From: Sphingomonadales bacterium
Lineage (GTDB): Bacteria; Pseudomonadota; Alphaproteobacteria; Sphingomonadales; Sphingomonadaceae
Reading direction: 5' to 3'
Length of the DNA stretch: 14,890 nucleotides
Assembly: GCA_025360285.1 (NCBI GenBank)
Contig: JANYCM010000361.1
Coordinates: 1-14,890, forward strand
Shown here: positions 6,249 to 13,297 of the stretch, piece after piece
How the letters are laid out: each line of letters opens with the position of its first letter
How positions within the stretch are numbered: position 1 is the stretch's first letter
The notes under the pieces: generated by a model
Database searches by the model: none
What the model saw: only the letters and a program-made list of their open reading frames with translations
Told to the model about the DNA's origin: nothing
Translations under genes and position numbers: made by a program

Positions 6249-6779
6249 CTAGCGTCGCCGCGCCGGCAACACCCGGCTGTTGCGCAGCACCGCCGCCGAC
6301 AGCACAGCGACAATCACCCCCACCGGCGCAATCTCCAGCAACGTGATCCCCAGCCGGGACAGCGGCCGGGCATAGATCGCCCGCATCGCCGCCATGTCCT
6401 GTTGCACCGCGGCCAGCGCCGTCGGCCCCGCCCCTTGCGCCCGCTTGGCCGCCAGCACTGCCGCTGTATAATCATCCATGAAGCGATAGCCGGTTGACCA
6501 GAGATAGGCCTCCCAGCCCAGCACATAGACCAGGCTGGCGATGCCGGCGATGCCCAGGCCGACAGCCAGCGCCGGCCCAAAACCGATGATGCCGCCCAAC
6601 GCCTCGTCGCGGTATTTTTTGACACCGACGAACACCAGGCTGAACGCTACCAGCATGATGGCATAGCCAACCATCATGCCCAGCCCGCCACTGCTGGCAC
6701 CGAACACCGCCCAGGCCGTGCTGGCTATAATGACATTGGCCCCGGACAGCAGGCCGTAGATGATGATTGTGCGAGTCAT
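6249..6779 (-). CDS. DUF4199 domain-containing membrane protein
   Basis: A 176-residue integral membrane protein matching the DUF4199 pattern, a family of unknown function. Hydrophobic segments are at about residues 5-25 (IIIYGLLSGANVIIASTAWAVFG), 33-52 (GMMVGYAIMLVAFSLVFVGV), 64-87 (GGIIGFGPALAVGLGIAGIASLVYVLGW) and 142-163 (LGITLLEIAPVGVIVAVLSAAVL). A soluble stretch with MDDYTAAVLAAKRAQG lies between the third and fourth. The KKYRDE after the second helix is typical. The ATG at 6779 is preceded by AGGAGG with 8-base spacing, which decides it over the ATG at 6809. It sits 113 bp downstream of the LuxR-type regulator on the same strand. That pairing suggests regulation by, or with, this regulator, but this is inference. 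Confidence 0.85.
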   Translation of the reverse strand: MTRTIIIYGLLSGANVIIASTAWAVFGASSGGLGMMVGYAIMLVAFSLVFVGVKKYRDEALGGIIGFGPALAVGLGIAGIASLVYVLGWEAYLWSTGYRFMDDYTAAVLAAKRAQGAGPTALAAVQQDMAAMRAIYARPLSRLGITLLEIAPVGVIVAVLSAAVLRNSRVLPARRR

Positions 6780-6892
6780 GATGCCGCCCTCCTGGCTTGA
6801 TGGCAGCAAACTGGCACGGGTGGTGGGTGCCGCCTATCGCCCAAAAGGGTGATTGGGGGGCTTTGCCAATTTAGGCGAACCAACCAACGCCC

Positions 6893-7318
6893 TCACGGCA
6901 GAATCGCCAGCGCCCGCGCGCGCTCGATCGCCTGGGTGCGGCGGGACGCTGCCAGCTTGGTCAACAACCCTGCCACATGCGTCTTGACGGTGTTCGGTGA
7001 AATGCCCAGCCGCCGGGCGATTTCCTTGTTGGCGAGGCCGGCCGCCAGCAGCCCCAGCACCTCGACCTCACGCGGGCTGATGCCAAGCTGGCGCAGCGCC
7101 GCATCATTGCGCACAAACGGCAACGCCGGCGCGCGCGGCAACAGCCGCGCGCCCAGCCACAGCCCCAGCCCGGTGAACAACAGCGCCAGCACCAGCGCCT
7201 GGACGCCGCCATCCAGCCCGCCGAACGCCGCGGCATAGCGCAGCCCGGCGAGCGCCAGGGCCAGCGCCGCCAGGGCAATACCATAGGGCAGGCCATGAGA
7301 CATGATGGCGCGGATCAT
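6893..7318 (-). CDS. Membrane-anchored LuxR-type transcriptional regulator
   Basis: A 141-residue protein with two predicted transmembrane helices (about 12-31, YGIALAALALALAGLRYAAA, and 38-60, GVQALVLALLFTGLGLWLGARLL). They are followed by a short linker and a C-terminal LuxR/GerE helix-turn-helix (about 78-138: LGISPREVEVLGLLAAGLANKEIARRLGISPNTVKTHVAGLLTKL). The HTH is canonical, so DNA binding is well supported. There is no receiver or autoinducer-binding domain, so the signal probably comes through the membrane segment. Start choice is ATG 7318 or the in-frame ATG 7303. A good promoter places transcription start almost on 7318, so the mRNA could be leaderless or start translation at 7303. 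Divergent from the TimA gene. Confidence 0.85.
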   Translation of the reverse strand: MIRAIMSHGLPYGIALAALALALAGLRYAAAFGGLDGGVQALVLALLFTGLGLWLGARLLPRAPALPFVRNDAALRQLGISPREVEVLGLLAAGLANKEIARRLGISPNTVKTHVAGLLTKLAASRRTQAIERARALAILP

Positions 7319-7324
7319 CCGGCC

Positions 7325-7353
7325 ATTGTCGATAGCCGGCGGCGACCGGTCAA
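7325..7353 (-). promoter_or_regulatory. Candidate promoter for the LuxR-type regulator
   Basis: TTGACC (7348-7353) and GACAAT (7325-7330) on the minus strand are 17 bases apart, matching 5/6 and 4/6 of the sigma-70 consensus. The predicted transcription start falls at about 7318, i.e. on the first ATG of the regulator gene. Confidence 0.45.
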
Positions 7354-7489
7354 GCCGGCCGGCGGCGGCTGGCACGGCCCCCATGATTATCGGCCGCATT
7401 ACCTTGTTTGTCGCATGAGGTTCAGGAACCATGGACCAATGACTATCTTCCCTGCTATGCAGGCTGTTGATGAAAAGTGGAACGCGCTG

Positions 7490-8119
7490 ATGTCTGACGG
7501 GAGTGGCTGGATCGAGATCGTGTTGCTGGCGATGCTGGCGGCCTTCATCGGCCTGCGCCTCGTCAGCGTGCTCGGCAAGCGCACCGGCCATGAACGCCCG
7601 GTCGGGGACAGTTTCCGCCCCGGCGCGCCCGAAATCATCGCGCCGCCGCAGCGCGGCCGCGAACTGCCGGCGCGCGGGCTGGTCACCGTGCCCGCCGGCA
7701 CCGACAATGATCTCGCCCCGGCCTTGCAGGCGATTGCCGATGTGGACCCAGGTTTCGATCCGGCGCGCTTCGTCAACGGGGCGCAGGCGGCGTACAGGAT
7801 GGTGCTGGAAGGTTTCTGGGCCGGCGATGTCGGCGTCATCGAGGGGCTGGCCTCCGATGAAGTCCATGAAAATTTTGCGACCGCCATTGGCGATCGCGAT
7901 GGCAGCCGGCTCGACAACCGCATCACCGCGATCGACAGCGCCGCCATCACCCGCGCCGAAATGATCGGCCAGATGGCCGAAATCACCGTGCGCTTCGCCG
8001 CCCGCATCAAGACCGGCAGTGCCGACCCGGTGCCGACCATCGATGTCTGGACCTTCAGCCGCCACATCGGTTCGACCGACCCGGCCTGGCTGCTCATCGC
8101 CACCGACGACGAAGCCTGA
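7490..8119 (+). CDS. Tim44/TimA family putative adaptor protein
   Basis: A 209-residue protein with an N-terminal membrane anchor (IEIVLLAMLAAFIGLRLVSVLGKRTGHE, residues 8-35), a Pro-rich linker and a C-terminal Tim44-like domain. That domain includes FDPARFVNGAQAAYRMVLEGFWAGDVGVIEGLASDEVHENFATAI, ITAIDSAAITRAEMIGQMAEITVRFAARI and a final VDVW-like IDVWTFSRHIGSTDPAWLLIAT. Alphaproteobacterial TimA proteins resemble mitochondrial Tim44 but lack its Hsp70-recruiting N-terminal part. Their exact role at the inner membrane is not settled. Starts at 7439 or 7457 are also open; 7490 places the anchor at the N-terminus as is usual for the family, though its Shine-Dalgarno is weak. It precedes mltA by 12 bp, a neighbourhood often seen in alphaproteobacteria. 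Confidence 0.88.
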   Translation: MSDGSGWIEIVLLAMLAAFIGLRLVSVLGKRTGHERPVGDSFRPGAPEIIAPPQRGRELPARGLVTVPAGTDNDLAPALQAIADVDPGFDPARFVNGAQAAYRMVLEGFWAGDVGVIEGLASDEVHENFATAIGDRDGSRLDNRITAIDSAAITRAEMIGQMAEITVRFAARIKTGSADPVPTIDVWTFSRHIGSTDPAWLLIATDDEA

Positions 8120-8131
8120 GGGCCGGCCGCC

Positions 8132-9355
8132 ATGGCGGCGGGGGCGAGGCGGCGCGTGAAAATCCACAAACGCCGCGTGCAAAAGCACCTCTGGCTGCTG
8201 GCGCTTGTGCTGCTCGCCGCCTGCACCCCGCACCCGGCGCAAATCCCGGCGCTGCCGCCTGCACCAGCCGCTGTCACACCGCCGGCGGCGACCACCCCGC
8301 CGCCGCCCAGGCGCGCGGCCGACCTGCCGCTCACCCCGCGCCCCTTCACCGTCCCGCCGGCCAGTGCCGCCCCGGCGCTCGCCGCCTTCCGCAGTTCCTG
8401 CCCCGCCCTGTTGCGCCGCGATGACCGCAGCGGATTGACCAAGAGCACTGACTGGGCCGCCGCCTGCACCGCCGCCGCCAGCGCCGCAGACCCGGCGAGC
8501 TTCTTCCAGACATGGTTCCAGGCCGTCGCGATCGGCACACCCTCCGGCACCGGCTTGTCCACCGGCTATTTCGAACCCGAAATCGCCGGGTCGCGTACCG
8601 CCGCCCCTGGCTATAGGGCGCCTTTGTACCGCCGCCCGCCCGATCTGATCGAGGCCGATCTCGGCGCCTTCGCCGCCGACCTGAAGGGCCGCAAGCTGCG
8701 CGGTCGCGTCGAAGGCCGAACCCTCGTCCCCTACCCCGACCGCGCCGCGATCATGGCCGGGGCGCTGGCCGGCAAGGGCCTGGAACTCGCCTGGGCAGCC
8801 GACCCCTATGAAGCGTTCTTCCTCGAAATCCAGGGCAGCGGCCGGCTCCGCCTGCCCGACGGCAGCCTCATGCGCATCGGCTATGATGGCCAGAACGGCC
8901 GCGACTATGTCGCCATCGGCCGCGTGCTGGTGGCGCGCGGCGACCTGCCGAAGGGCGGCGCCACCATGGACACGATCCTCGCCTGGTTGCGCGGCCACCC
9001 CGCCGACGCGCCCGCCCTGCTCGCCGCCAACCCCAGCACGGTGTTCTTCCGCGAACTGGCCGGCCCCGGCCCGATCGGTGCGCTGGGTGTGCCGGTCGTC
9101 GCCGGCGTTTCGGTAGCGGCCGATCCGGCCTTTGTGCCTTTGGGCGCACCGCTGCTGGTGACGACGACGTTGGCCGGCGCGCCGCTCAACGCGCTGATGG
9201 TGGCGCAGGATACCGGCGGCGCCATCAAGGGCGCCAACCGCATCGATCTGTTCCTGGGCGCCGGCGCGGCAGCGCGCGCCGCGGCAGGATCGCAGGCGGC
9301 CGTCACCGACGTGCTGATTCTGCTGCCCAGGGACTGGCCGGGCGTGCGTCCATGA
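8132..9355 (+). CDS. mltA: MltA lytic murein transglycosylase, lipoprotein
   Basis: MltA cleaves the MurNAc-GlcNAc bond of peptidoglycan, leaving 1,6-anhydro ends, and is anchored to the outer membrane. The N-terminus carries a lipoprotein signal with the lipobox LLAAC (Cys31), after which a Pro/Ala-rich linker runs to about residue 75. The MltA domain shows STGYFEPEIAGSRT, APLYRRPPDLIEADLG, LVPYPDRAAI, LELAWAADPYEAFFLEIQGSGRLRLPDGS, MRIGYDGQNGRDYVAIG and NPSTVFFREL. The C-terminal 3D domain has LMVAQDTGGAIKGANRIDLFLG, with aspartates D360 and D372 of the catalytic region. The start at 8132 has GAGGG upstream, but a GTG at 8156 would also give a shorter signal peptide. The stop overlaps the Smr gene by 4 bp (ATGA). 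Confidence 0.95.
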   Translation: MAAGARRRVKIHKRRVQKHLWLLALVLLAACTPHPAQIPALPPAPAAVTPPAATTPPPPRRAADLPLTPRPFTVPPASAAPALAAFRSSCPALLRRDDRSGLTKSTDWAAACTAAASAADPASFFQTWFQAVAIGTPSGTGLSTGYFEPEIAGSRTAAPGYRAPLYRRPPDLIEADLGAFAADLKGRKLRGRVEGRTLVPYPDRAAIMAGALAGKGLELAWAADPYEAFFLEIQGSGRLRLPDGSLMRIGYDGQNGRDYVAIGRVLVARGDLPKGGATMDTILAWLRGHPADAPALLAANPSTVFFRELAGPGPIGALGVPVVAGVSVAADPAFVPLGAPLLVTTTLAGAPLNALMVAQDTGGAIKGANRIDLFLGAGAAARAAAGSQAAVTDVLILLPRDWPGVRP

Positions 9356-9900
9356 GCCGCCGACTGACGGTGCAGGAACGGGCGCTATGGTCGCGGGTCG
9401 CGGCGTCGGTCAGGCCGCTGAAAGACAAGATGCAGGGTAAAAATTCGGCGACACCCGCTGCCGCATCCCTGCCGCCCGCGCCAAAGCCGGCGCCGCCACC
9501 CCCACAACCGGTCCGCGACCGGCCCGCCCCCCCGCCGCGCCCGCTGAACACCCCTAAAAACCCCAAAATCCCCGTGGTGACGGCGACGCTTGATGGCGGC
9601 TGGGACCGGCGGTTGCGGCAGGGCGACATCAGCCCGGACCGGGTGATCGACCTGCACGGCCATACGCTGGCGGCGGCTTATGACCGGCTCGATTTCGCCA
9701 TTGCCGATGCCCGCGGCAGCGGCCAGCGCATCCTGCTGATCGTCACCGGCAAGGGCCGCGGCGACCGGCCGGGGCGCATCAGGGGGGAGCTAAGCCATTG
9801 GCTGGACAATGGAAACCACCGCAGCGCCATTGCTGCGCTGCGCCCGGCGCACCCCCGGCATGGCGGCGGCGGGGCGTTCTACCTGATCCTGCGGCGCTGA
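9352..9900 (+). CDS. Smr/MutS2 C-terminal domain protein
   Basis: A 182-residue protein with a C-terminal Smr domain, a small nuclease-type fold found alone or fused to MutS2. Residues about 1-30 resemble the basic start of stand-alone Smr proteins (LTVQERALWSRVAASVRPL). A Pro-rich linker (about 38-73) follows, then VIDLHGHTLAAAYDRL (DLHG at 100-103), ILLIVTGKGRG (TGKG at 132-135) and AHPRHGGGGAFYLILRR. The DLHG and TGKG signatures are intact. Stand-alone Smr proteins are considered nicking or RNA endonucleases, but the target is not known here. It is translationally coupled to mltA by the 4-bp overlap. Confidence 0.93.
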   Translation: MSRRLTVQERALWSRVAASVRPLKDKMQGKNSATPAAASLPPAPKPAPPPPQPVRDRPAPPPRPLNTPKNPKIPVVTATLDGGWDRRLRQGDISPDRVIDLHGHTLAAAYDRLDFAIADARGSGQRILLIVTGKGRGDRPGRIRGELSHWLDNGNHRSAIAALRPAHPRHGGGGAFYLILRR

Positions 9901-9916
9901 CCCTGTCTGCATCATC

Positions 9917-9946
9917 AGGACACGCCCGCGAAAAATCGGCTATGGT
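9917..9946 (+). promoter_or_regulatory. Candidate promoter for the crotonase-P450-thioesterase genes
   Basis: AGGACA (9917-9922) and TATGGT (9941-9946) are spaced by 18 bases, each with 4/6 consensus matches. Transcription would begin around 9953, just ahead of the GGGGAG Shine-Dalgarno at 9956-9961. This lies in the 70-bp gap after the Smr stop, so it would separate the two plus-strand units. Confidence 0.3.
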
Positions 9947-9970
9947 CCGGCAACCGGGGAGTTTCAGATC

Positions 9971-10744
9971 ATGGAAGACGTTGTTCTTGTTGACATAAAT
10001 GATGCGGTGGCGGTGGTGACGCTCAACCGTCCCAATGCCATGAACGCCCTGTCGCGCGCCATGCGCCAGCAACTCGCCGCCGCCATGCACCGGCTGGAGG
10101 CCGACGACAGCGTCCGCGTCGTCATCCTGACCGGCGCCGGCGACCGCGCCTTCACCGCCGGACTGGACCTGAAGGAATTGGGCGAAGAAGGCCTGGCCGC
10201 CGCCAACGCCGAAGGCGCCGATGACAACCCGGTCAAGGCCCTGGAATTGCTGACAAAACCCTGTATCGGCGCAATCAACGGCGTCGCCATTACCGGCGGT
10301 TTCGAAGTCGCGCTGGCCTGTGACGTGCTGATCGCCAGCGACCGCGCCCGCTTCGCCGACACCCATGCCAGGGTCGGCATCATGCCGGGCTGGGGCCTGT
10401 CGCAGAAACTGTCGCGGCTGATCGGGCCGTATCGCGCCCGCGAATTGTCGCTGACCGGCAATTTCCTCGATGCCACGACTGCCGCCGCCTGGGGCCTGGT
10501 CAACCGTGTCGTGCCGCCGCACGAACTGCTGCGCACCGCCCAGGCACTGGCCGCCGACATGGCGACGATCGACCCGGCGTTTGCGGCCAAATACAAGGCA
10601 TTAATCAATGAAGGCTATGGCATGACCTTCGCCCAAGGCCTGGCGCTGGAGGCCGAACGATCGGTCGCCGCCAACGCCCAGGTCGCCCCCGCCGCCATCG
10701 AAGTCGCCCGCACCGCCGTCCAGGCGCGCGGCCGCAGCCAATAG
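9971..10744 (+). CDS. Enoyl-CoA hydratase/isomerase family protein (crotonase), atypical active site
   Basis: A 257-residue member of the crotonase superfamily acting on acyl-CoA thioesters. It shows VVTLNRPNAMNALS (residues 15-28), VVILTGAGDRAFTAGLDLKEL (oxyanion-hole region, 50-70), KPCIGAINGVAITGGFEVALACDVLIAS and RFADTHARVGIMPGWGLSQKL. E112 in GGFE corresponds to the first catalytic Glu of rat enoyl-CoA hydratase (Glu144). The position of the second (Glu164 in FGQPE) is His132 in FADTH, so classic hydration may not be its reaction. Similar FADTHARVG motifs are known to me from a subgroup annotated as enoyl-CoA hydratase. The ATG at 9971 has GGGGAG 9 bases upstream. The P450 gene starts 9 bp after the stop. 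Confidence 0.9.
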   Translation: MEDVVLVDINDAVAVVTLNRPNAMNALSRAMRQQLAAAMHRLEADDSVRVVILTGAGDRAFTAGLDLKELGEEGLAAANAEGADDNPVKALELLTKPCIGAINGVAITGGFEVALACDVLIASDRARFADTHARVGIMPGWGLSQKLSRLIGPYRARELSLTGNFLDATTAAAWGLVNRVVPPHELLRTAQALAADMATIDPAFAAKYKALINEGYGMTFAQGLALEAERSVAANAQVAPAAIEVARTAVQARGRSQ

Positions 10745-10753
10745 GAGCCACCC

Positions 10754-12079
10754 ATGGCGACCGCCTTTGCCGACCCTGCCATCCCCTTTCCCGGTTTCAG
10801 CCGGGCAAACGATGACGACACGCTGGTCAATCCCGACGCCACCGCCGACGAAAGCGTCCACGACGTCTACACAAGGCTGCGCGACAAGGACCCGGTGCAC
10901 TGGTGCCAACCCGTTGGTTTCAGGCCCTTCTGGGCGGTAACGCGCCACGCCGACATCACGACCGTCAGCAAGGCCAATGCGCGTTTCACCAACAGCCAGC
11001 GCACCTATCTCGCCCCCGCCGAGGCCGAAAAATGGACGCTGGACACCGTCGGCGACACGCACCTGTTCCGCAGCCTGGTCGATCTCGACGATCCGCTGCA
11101 CATGAAATTGCGCCGCCTGACGCATGACTGGTTCCTGCCGGCGAACCTGCGCAAGCTGGAACCGATGATCAGCGCCGTGGCGAAGGACCATGTCGATCGC
11201 ATGGCAGCGCTGGGCGACGAATGCGATTTCGTCAATGAAGTCGCGCTGTTCTACCCGCTGCGCGTCATCATGCGCATCCTGGGCGTGCCCGAATCAGACG
11301 AACCGATGATGCTGCGCATGACGCAGGAAATGTTCGGCGCCCAGGACCCCGACGTCATCGCCCGATCGAAGCTGATCACCGAAGGCGTTGGCTATCAGGC
11401 TGGCAGCGGCAATCCCCAGGTCGATCTGTTCAAGCTGGCGCAGGAATATTTCGCCTATTTCGGCGCCATCACCGCCGATCGCCGCGCCCACCCGCGCGAT
11501 GATCTGTCCACCATCATCGCCAATGGCATGGTCGATGGCGCCCCCATCGGCGACCGCGAGGCGATGAGCTACTATGTCATCACCGCCACCGCCGGGCATG
11601 ACACGACGAGTTCCACCGCCGCCGGCGGCCTGCGCCAACTGATTGAAAACCCGGCCGAACTGGCGAAACTGCAAGCCGATCCCGGCCTGTTACCCAGCGC
11701 TGTCGAGGAGATGATCCGCTGGGTGACGCCGGTGAAGCATTTCATGCGCACGGCGAGCGAGACGTGCGAACTGGGCGGCAAGACCATTGCCGCCGGCGAC
11801 GGCCTGTGCCTATTCTACGGGTCGGGCAACCGCGACGAACGCGCCTTTGCCGATCCGTTCCGGTTCAAGGTCGATCGATCGCCAAATGCGCAGACGGCGT
11901 TCGGCAATGGCGTCCATATGTGCCTCGGCCTGCATCTGGCGCGGCTGGAAATCCGGCTGTTGTTCGCTGAATTGCTGCCGCGGCTGCAATCGATCGAGCT
12001 GGCCGGCACGCCGAAGAATTCGATCGCCAATTTCGTCTCGGGGCTGAAAACCCTGCCGGTGCGGTATTGCTTCAAATGA
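10754..12079 (+). CDS. Cytochrome P450, CYP108-like
   Basis: A soluble bacterial class I P450 of 441 residues, expected to hydroxylate a small hydrophobic substrate using electrons from a ferredoxin. The I-helix oxygen-activation motif TATAGHDTTSS has A280, G281, D283 and T284. ExxR is E319-R322 (EEMIRW). The heme loop FGNGVHMCLG carries the axial Cys390. Several stretches recall CYP108 (P450terp) from memory: WFLPANLRKLEP (126-137), ECDFVNEVALFYPLRVIMRILGVPESDEPMM and ITATAGHDTTSS. A terpenoid or related hydrophobic substrate is therefore plausible, but this is inference. The ATG at 10754 is preceded by GGAG at 7 bases. It sits 9 bp after the crotonase and overlaps the thioesterase start. 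No redox partner gene is nearby, so electrons must come from elsewhere in the genome. Confidence 0.95.
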   Translation: MATAFADPAIPFPGFSRANDDDTLVNPDATADESVHDVYTRLRDKDPVHWCQPVGFRPFWAVTRHADITTVSKANARFTNSQRTYLAPAEAEKWTLDTVGDTHLFRSLVDLDDPLHMKLRRLTHDWFLPANLRKLEPMISAVAKDHVDRMAALGDECDFVNEVALFYPLRVIMRILGVPESDEPMMLRMTQEMFGAQDPDVIARSKLITEGVGYQAGSGNPQVDLFKLAQEYFAYFGAITADRRAHPRDDLSTIIANGMVDGAPIGDREAMSYYVITATAGHDTTSSTAAGGLRQLIENPAELAKLQADPGLLPSAVEEMIRWVTPVKHFMRTASETCELGGKTIAAGDGLCLFYGSGNRDERAFADPFRFKVDRSPNAQTAFGNGVHMCLGLHLARLEIRLLFAELLPRLQSIELAGTPKNSIANFVSGLKTLPVRYCFK

Positions 12080-12507
12080 AGGCCGATCCGCGCCGGCACA
12101 TCGCCGCCAATTACCCCTGGTCGCTCGAACTCCAGACGCGCTTTGCCGATATGGACGTCAATCGCCACCTCAACAATGTCGCCATCACCCGCTTTTTCGA
12201 AGAGGCGCGTATCCGTTTCAATTGGGGGCTGTTCACCGGTGATGCCCGCGAGGCCCGGCCACGCTATCTCGTCGCCCATGTCGCCGTCGATTATCTTGGC
12301 GAAGGCAGCTACCCCGAACCGCTGCTGCTCGGCTATGCGATCGGCAACATCGGCCGCAGCAGCTTTCGGTGTCAGAAGGGCATGTTCCAAAGTGGCCGCT
12401 GCATCGCGCTGTGCGACACCGTGCTGGTGCATCGCGGCCCCGACGGCCCGGCACCGCTGCCCGATGCGCTGCGTGCCCGGCTTGAGGCTTTCCCGCTTAG
12501 CGGCTAG
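12076..12507 (+). CDS. Acyl-CoA thioesterase-like hotdog protein
   Basis: A 143-residue hotdog-fold protein of the 4-hydroxybenzoyl-CoA thioesterase group, which hydrolyses acyl-CoA or similar thioesters. The diagnostic LQTRFADMDVNRHLNNVAITRFFEEARIRF (residues 19-48) has D25, D27 and N33-N34 in the catalytic-helix region, followed by AHVAVDYLGEGSYPEPLLLGYAIGNIGRSSFRCQKGMF. The ATG at 12076 overlaps the P450 stop as ATGA, typical of coupled translation; an in-frame TTG at 12067 is less likely. With the crotonase and P450 it suggests CoA-ester processing of an oxidised substrate. Confidence 0.88.
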   Translation: MKADPRRHIAANYPWSLELQTRFADMDVNRHLNNVAITRFFEEARIRFNWGLFTGDAREARPRYLVAHVAVDYLGEGSYPEPLLLGYAIGNIGRSSFRCQKGMFQSGRCIALCDTVLVHRGPDGPAPLPDALRARLEAFPLSG

Positions 12508-12535
12508 AGCCCGCGTTCCTTTGGAGATTCCCCTC

Positions 12536-12994
12536 ATGACCGATGCCCCTTCAACCCTCACCCTCAGCCTTGATTCAGGCGGCGATGTCGTCATCAAGCT
12601 GCGTCCCGACCTCGCCCCCGGCCATGTCGCCCATATCGCTGCCTTGGCGAATGAAGGCTTTTACAATGGCTTGACCTTCCACCGCGTCATCCCCGGTTTC
12701 ATGGCGCAGGGCGGTTGCCCTACCGGCACCGGCATGGGCGGTTCGAAAAAACCCAATCTGAAGGCGGAATTTTCGGCCGAACCGCATGTCCGCGGCACCG
12801 CCTCGATGGCGCGTTCGTCCAGCCCGGACAGCGCCAACAGCCAGTTCTTCATCTGCTTCGATGACGCCAGCTTCCTCAACAAGCAGTACACGGTCTGGGG
12901 CCAGGTGACATCAGGCATGGAATTCATCGACGCCCTGCCCAAGGGCGAACCGCCGCGCACGCCGGGCAAGATCATCAAGGCCGTCGCCGCCTGA
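12536..12994 (+). CDS. Cyclophilin-type peptidyl-prolyl cis-trans isomerase
   Basis: A 152-residue cyclophilin that interconverts cis and trans X-Pro bonds. It has no signal peptide, so it is a cytoplasmic PpiB-like type. Recognisable elements are GFYNGLTFHRVIPGFMAQGGCPTGTGMGG (R50, F55 and Q58 of the active site), GTASMARSSSPDSANSQFFICFDD and LNKQYTVWGQVTSGMEFIDAL. The last follows the order of the E. coli enzymes with Tyr118 and Trp121 near the binding pocket. The ATG at 12536 has GGAG 8 to 9 bases upstream. It lies 28 bp after the thioesterase and may share the transcript, though its job is generic. Confidence 0.94.
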   Translation: MTDAPSTLTLSLDSGGDVVIKLRPDLAPGHVAHIAALANEGFYNGLTFHRVIPGFMAQGGCPTGTGMGGSKKPNLKAEFSAEPHVRGTASMARSSSPDSANSQFFICFDDASFLNKQYTVWGQVTSGMEFIDALPKGEPPRTPGKIIKAVAA

Positions 12995-13020
12995 AAAGAA
13001 GCGATAAGCGGTCTCGGGCG

Positions 13021-13046
13021 TTTGTCTCCTGCCATCAGGAGACAGA
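13021..13046 (+). promoter_or_regulatory. Hairpin containing the DUF2171 Shine-Dalgarno
   Basis: GTCTCCTG (13024-13031) and CAGGAGAC (13036-13043) form a perfect 8-bp stem with a CCAT loop. Three further pairs (U-A, U-G, U-A) extend it to 13021-13046. The right arm contains the AGGAGA ribosome-binding site of the gene starting at 13049, so the fold would hide it. No U-tract follows, so a terminator is less likely. Confidence 0.6.
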
Positions 13047-13048
13047 TC

Positions 13049-13297
13049 ATGAGCCATAATATCCACAAAGACATGCAGATCATCGGCGCCGATGGCGTGC
13101 CCGTCGGTGTCGTCGATCATGTCGGCGGCCATCGCACCAAGCTGGTGACGCCCACCGAAGGCAGCCACAAGGGCCATAGCCATTATATCTCGGTTGGCCT
13201 GGTGGCGGGCGTTGAAGGCAATGTCGTGCGGCTGTCAGCCAATGCCGATGTCGCCGTGACCTTCAAAGAAGAGGCCTGGCTGACCCCCGGTCATTGA
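13049..13297 (+). CDS. DUF2171 domain-containing protein
   Basis: A small 82-residue protein matching DUF2171, a family of unknown function with a PRC-barrel-like beta-rich look. It opens MSHNIHKDMQIIGADGVPVGVVDHVGGHRTKLVTP, the usual 'M-x-V-x-G-A-D-G-x-x-V-G-x-V-D' start, then SHYISVGLVAGVEGNVVRLSANADVAVTF. Nine His residues, several in GSHKGHSHY, stand out, but no metal site is proven. The ATG at 13049 follows AGGAGA by 8 bases, and an in-frame TTG at 13022 would start inside the hairpin and is rejected. It ends 16 bp from the convergent helicase stop. Confidence 0.85.
   Translation: MSHNIHKDMQIIGADGVPVGVVDHVGGHRTKLVTPTEGSHKGHSHYISVGLVAGVEGNVVRLSANADVAVTFKEEAWLTPGH

Noticed and set aside
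7420..7460. General stress (EcfG-type) promoter upstream of TimA, from a GGAAC at 7427
   Set aside because: No CGTT at the expected spacing follows the GGAAC. The GGTTC-AG-GAACC palindrome is short and may be chance.
6893..8998. A 701-codon open frame on the minus strand covering the LuxR gene and much of TimA and MltA
   Set aside because: Only its last 141 codons (the LuxR-type protein) carry family sequence. The rest is Gly/Arg/Ala-rich sequence antisense to well-supported TimA and MltA genes, as expected in high-GC DNA.
9971..12994. A new defence or secondary-metabolite system
   Set aside because: The genes are known enzyme families without transport, resistance, core synthase or toxin-like genes. 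A small catabolic or lipid-modification cluster is the simpler reading.
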